DNA of 64,000 nucleotides from Desulfuromonadaceae bacterium (lineage in GTDB: Bacteria; Desulfobacterota; Desulfuromonadia; Geobacterales; Pseudopelobacteraceae): positions 1 to 64,000 of the forward strand of contig JAQTQX010000004.1 of the NCBI GenBank assembly GCA_028712075.1. Direction: 5' to 3'. Position numbers and translations under genes: made by a program. Of this stretch, positions 62,408-64,000 are shown in pieces; the stretch's first letter is position 1, and each line of letters begins with the position of its first letter. Under the pieces are notes generated by a model. The model did not search any database. It was not told the origin of the DNA and saw nothing but the letters and a program-made list of their open reading frames with translations.

Positions 62408-62651
62408 TTACTGTTTGTTTCTCCTGATGTAAGCGTCGTACCTGTTATCCCAGGGATCTTCACCTTTGTACAGACTTGGAGGTGTACCCACTCGAAAGGT
62501 TGCCCTAGCCTCCCGCGCGTGTTTCATAGCAATAGCCAACTCGGTTTCTTCTGTCGCTCGGGATAATGCGGTCTCATGACTAAGACCTTTATCAAGGTAT
62601 TCTTCATATTTCCTCTTGAAGGCTCGGTCTTGCTCTGTTGTTTTCGCCCAT
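62408..62651 (-). pseudogene. Small phage-type gene broken by a one-base frameshift after its start
   Basis: GGAG lies seven nt before ATG 62651, but that frame stops after 15 codons. Removing one G of ATGGGCG gives MAKTTEQDRAFKRKYEEYLD, KGLSHETALSRATEETELAI and onward to PWDNRYDAYIRRNKQ and a stop at 62408. The downstream frame is well formed but has no start of its own with a ribosome site. It is not in the ORF track. A sequencing error is an alternative to a real mutation. Confidence 0.7.
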
Positions 62652-62704
62652 ACTGTTACTCCTTTTGTCGCTAGAATTCGGCCTTGAGGCCGTTTGACTG
62701 TGGT

Positions 62705-64000
62705 TTACTGTGAGGTGTACACTTGCCGGTACCAATCAATTCCCCTGGTCAACGTTTCCAGATCCTGAGCAGAAAGCGACTGCCTGAACTTTGCTCGCTC
62801 ACTAAGCGGTAACATTGCCATCGGGTGAGCTTTACCGATGCTTTTACCTATCCCTTGCAGCGTCCCGCCTGCTGCAAGATATTCGTCCTTATACTTTCCC
62901 GCTGCTTCAGCATCGCCATAACGCAATGCCTGCTTGTAGTAGTACAGGGCATTGCTGCGGCTTGTCGGTTCAGCTGCCACGGGTTCTTTGCCCGATTTTT
63001 CCAGGTGCTTTATTGCCAGCCGCCGAATATTGTTATAAGCCGCTTCTCCTGGATCATTTTCGTATAGGTACAAGCCTTTCAGGCTATCCAGGTACCCGCG
63101 TGAAGGTTTGCCTTTCATGGCCTTGTATTCGTTTTCCAGTGCCAGAAAACGGGCCGCATGCTCTACTTTGTCGCGGATCGGTACCGGCTTGGTAATATCC
63201 GGATAGATTGACTTGCCGGTAATCAGTTCACCGGCAAGCTTGAAGAAGGGCGCTGAAGCGTTGGCCAGTTTGTTGGGCGTTGCCATAAGCATCTTCTTGG
63301 CCAGTTCACCTGATTCCATTTCGCCGTTTTTGAGCTTACGCAATGTTTCCGGATAATCCTCAAGGCCAAACCATGCCAGGGCATCAGGAAAGGCACCTTG
63401 AAAGCGGGCCGTCATAATATTACCATTGGTTTTGGTACCCAGAATCACATGAAGTTGCTGCTGGTCAGATTCGTTCAGAAGATCCTCTTCATCAGGATGC
63501 ACCAGATGATTGAATGCGCTGACAGTCGCAAACAGCACCTGAGTCAGCATAACCTTTTCTGCTATACCAAGAACTGCGCCTGCAACCTTGCGAGTCCCTA
63601 CGCCTGCCATGCGTGCGGCAGTGCTGCCTGCTTCACCTTTGGTTGCTGCATTCTGAAACAGCCGGTAATAACGAGGGGCGTTGATCTCCATCCAGGAAAA
63701 GAACGGAATGAACCGGGTCCGGATCTTCTCGCCATGAGCTGAAAGGTTCCCGTAATCGCCCAGGAGCTCGCGACTCAATTTAGCGGCCTTATCCTTAACA
63801 TCAATCAAGGCGTCAATCTCGCTCGGTTTGCTGGCCCAATATACCTTCTTTCCCTTTTCAAGCAGCTCTTTGGCTCTGAGGTATGCCGCTTCACGTAACA
63901 GCCCTTCACGAAGCTGAGACAGCCCGGACACCCAATAGAAATATTTTTGAATAATGTTTGGCGGCGCAAGCTTGGAAAGATCACCAGAACGCAAGGCAGC
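62705..64000 (-). CDS. Phage-type large protein, C-terminal part (5-prime end beyond window)
   Basis: The frame is open to the right edge; the TTG start given by the ORF track (63994) is not a real start, so the N-terminus is missing. The visible 432 codons are helical with one hydrophobic stretch (GIAEKVMLTQVLFATVSAFN). They end in a charged region (YYYKQALRYGDAEAAGKYKD, LPLSERAKFRQSLSAQDLE). Segments such as RTRFIPFFSWMEINAPRYYR recall the long polyvalent or internal virion proteins of phages. No catalytic motif is seen. Together with the small genes downstream it marks a prophage-like region. Confidence 0.65.
   Translation of the reverse strand, partial: AALRSGDLSKLAPPNIIQKYFYWVSGLSQLREGLLREAAYLRAKELLEKGKKVYWASKPSEIDALIDVKDKAAKLSRELLGDYGNLSAHGEKIRTRFIPFFSWMEINAPRYYRLFQNAATKGEAGSTAARMAGVGTRKVAGAVLGIAEKVMLTQVLFATVSAFNHLVHPDEEDLLNESDQQQLHVILGTKTNGNIMTARFQGAFPDALAWFGLEDYPETLRKLKNGEMESGELAKKMLMATPNKLANASAPFFKLAGELITGKSIYPDITKPVPIRDKVEHAARFLALENEYKAMKGKPSRGYLDSLKGLYLYENDPGEAAYNNIRRLAIKHLEKSGKEPVAAEPTSRSNALYYYKQALRYGDAEAAGKYKDEYLAAGGTLQGIGKSIGKAHPMAMLPLSERAKFRQSLSAQDLETLTRGIDWYRQVYTSQ

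Overview
The window reads as a chromosomal segment of a Geobacter-like deltaproteobacterium (Desulfuromonadales). This is inferred from gene content and order (XrtA/PEP-CTERM exopolysaccharide genes, the xseA-xseB-ispA-dxs cluster, dockerin-like DGxxxxxD endings), not from a database search. Nearly all genes lie on the minus strand, so transcription runs from high to low coordinates. About 46.2-48.8 kb is the promoter-proximal end of the exopolysaccharide locus.

Region by region. 1-3.3 kb holds a giant surface protein, cut by the left edge and absent from the ORF track. It has three tandem MshEN (c-di-GMP-binding type) domains, an internal signal sequence, then fibronectin/Ig-like domains and 95-residue repeats. 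3.5-4.5 kb is a UDP-glucuronate 4-epimerase-type enzyme. 4.5-5.9 kb is mostly repeats. 5.9-11 kb codes for exported proteins: a PEP-CTERM protein, a membrane EEP-family hydrolase, a cohesin-like lipoprotein overlapping a dockerin-like protein, and a secreted TIG-type protein. 11.2-34 kb is the strain-variable polysaccharide part: glycosyltransferases, Wzx flippase, Wzy/ligase, deacetylases, an acetyltransferase, three GNAT/FemAB-like acyltransferases, an ATP-grasp ligase, and CapA and CapK/PaaK-like proteins. Dispersed palindromic repeats and small PD-(D/E)XK-type genes (GxxExxY, Uma2) interrupt it. 33.9-48.8 kb is the conserved exosortase core: EpsI, XrtA/EpsH, glycosyltransferases, deacetylase, beta-barrel protein, ATPase, tyrosine kinase, chain-length determinant, Wza-type export protein, initiating sugar-phosphate transferase and PrsT TPR lipoprotein. 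49.4-56.7 kb is housekeeping: tRNA-Pro, dxs, ispA, xseB, xseA, SemiSWEET, trmJ, DedA and an unknown gene. 57-60.3 kb is a plus-strand trio (TPR, AMIN and PH-domain proteins). 60.5-61.3 kb is a second PEP-CTERM gene with a well-matched sigma-54 promoter. From 61.8 kb to the right edge there are phage-type genes.

How the genes fit together. The initiating transferase (44.8 kb) and the glycosyltransferases build a lipid-linked repeat unit. GNAT, ATP-grasp and acetyltransferase enzymes may decorate it. Wzx flips it, the Wzy-like protein polymerises it, and Wzz/kinase/Wza/beta-barrel proteins control length and export. Exosortase XrtA would process the PEP-CTERM proteins encoded on both flanks. 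The most striking item is the MshEN-signal peptide-Ig fusion, which joins a likely c-di-GMP sensor to a repetitive adhesin next to a biofilm-matrix locus. Other points of note are a G10 tract inside a glycosyltransferase (possible phase variation), nuclease-like genes embedded in palindromic repeats, and a palindromic repeat translated in frame inside another glycosyltransferase.
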